Source: an uncultured Lachnospiraceae bacterium (lineage in GTDB: Bacteria; Bacillota; Clostridia; Lachnospirales; Lachnospiraceae). Taken from it: 64,000 nucleotides of DNA. The DNA lies in contig CAKRJY010000005.1 in the NCBI GenBank assembly GCA_934352055.1, positions 78,743 through 142,742 on the forward strand, read 5' to 3'. The position numbers and the translations under genes are program-made. Of this stretch, positions 63,897 through 64,000 are shown piece by piece. The notes beneath the pieces are model-generated. The model was not told the origin of the DNA. It did no database searches and saw only the letters and a program-made list of their open reading frames with translations. Positions within the stretch are counted from its first letter, which is position 1. Every line of letters begins with the position of its first letter.

Positions 63897-64000
63897 AAAA
63901 AAAGTTGTTGACAAGCTTCGAATCATTTGATATGATAATGAAGTTGTTCGGGTCACAAACGACTCGAAAAAAGATGAAAAAAGTTGTTGACAAACGACTT
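63897..64000 (+). promoter_or_regulatory. Tandem strong promoters, probably of an rRNA operon beyond the window
   Basis: The 17-base word AAAAAAGTTGTTGACAA occurs at 63898-63914 and 63977-63993. The first has TTGACA (63908-63913), 17 bases and TATGAT (63931-63936), with an A-tract like an UP element. The second TTGACA is at 63987-63992; its -10 would be past the window end. Two promoters spaced 79 bases with A-tracts are typical of rrn P1/P2. Confidence 0.6.

Overview
This 64 kb window reads as chromosomal DNA of a low-to-moderate GC anaerobic Firmicute, most likely Clostridia of the Lachnospiraceae type. The evidence is A/G-rich Shine-Dalgarno sites (AGGAGG), type III glutamine synthetase, a DUF1846 protein, a Na/Pi symporter with PhoU tail, a PPi-type phosphofructokinase, a SpoVB-like flippase and an A-rich tmRNA tag ending in LAYAA. 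No species is claimed.

Layout. 0-6 kb: the end of a cyclic-di-GMP phosphodiesterase, a SpoVB/MATE-like flippase, the Fe-S/thiolation operon iscS-iscU-mnmA, and histidinol phosphatase. 6.3-13.9 kb: a glycolytic block gapA-pgk-tpiA, then a Sel1 lipoprotein and a CapA-like protein, then gpmI. 13.9-17.8 kb: purC-purF-purB. 18-23 kb: gdhA, secG-rnr-smpB and ssrA (tmRNA). 23-27 kb: an unknown Cys-rich protein, a Kv-type K+ channel, and a Na/Pi symporter behind a run of Pho-box-like repeats. 27-33 kb: nitrogen assimilation genes asnB-glnN and amt-PII. 33-36 kb: an HD hydrolase, a MATE exporter and azlCD. 36.3-46.8 kb: a type III-A CRISPR-Cas locus (cas6-csm1-5, a 21-repeat array, cas1-cas2-csm6). 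47-50.4 kb: a glutamine-synthetase-like gene, an ANTAR antiterminator and pyrG. 50.5-63.7 kb: DUF1846, NCS2 purine permease, an acyltransferase-like/zinc-ribbon pair, PPi-PFK, a cohesin-like membrane protein, clpC, a small unknown protein and radA. The last 100 bases look like tandem rRNA-type promoters.

The most interesting system is a nitrogen antitermination circuit. Three leaders (before asnB-glnN, amt-PII and the GS-like gene) each carry a short hairpin with hexaloop AA(A/T)GGC, matching the A1/G4 loop rule known for ANTAR targets. In each, the 3' arm of the hairpin is part of the left arm of a strong terminator. The window encodes one ANTAR protein, directly after a GS-like gene. That ANTAR protein has Asn where a receiver normally has its phospho-accepting Asp. 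The GS-like protein has lost two of the three ligands of the second metal site (Arg and Val in place of Glu). I infer that a degenerate GS senses nitrogen or glutamine and controls a non-phosphorylated ANTAR protein acting on unusually short, single-hairpin leaders.

The CRISPR-Cas locus sits between the amt and GS-like parts of this circuit. Its interference and signalling genes look intact (Cas10 HD and GGDD, Csm3 Asp, Csm6 CARF plus Rx4H). cas1, however, has an in-frame TAA at codon 21 followed directly by GTG, so new spacer acquisition may be lost or may depend on readthrough or re-initiation. The repeats vary a lot in sequence but keep the CCCC/GGGG stem.
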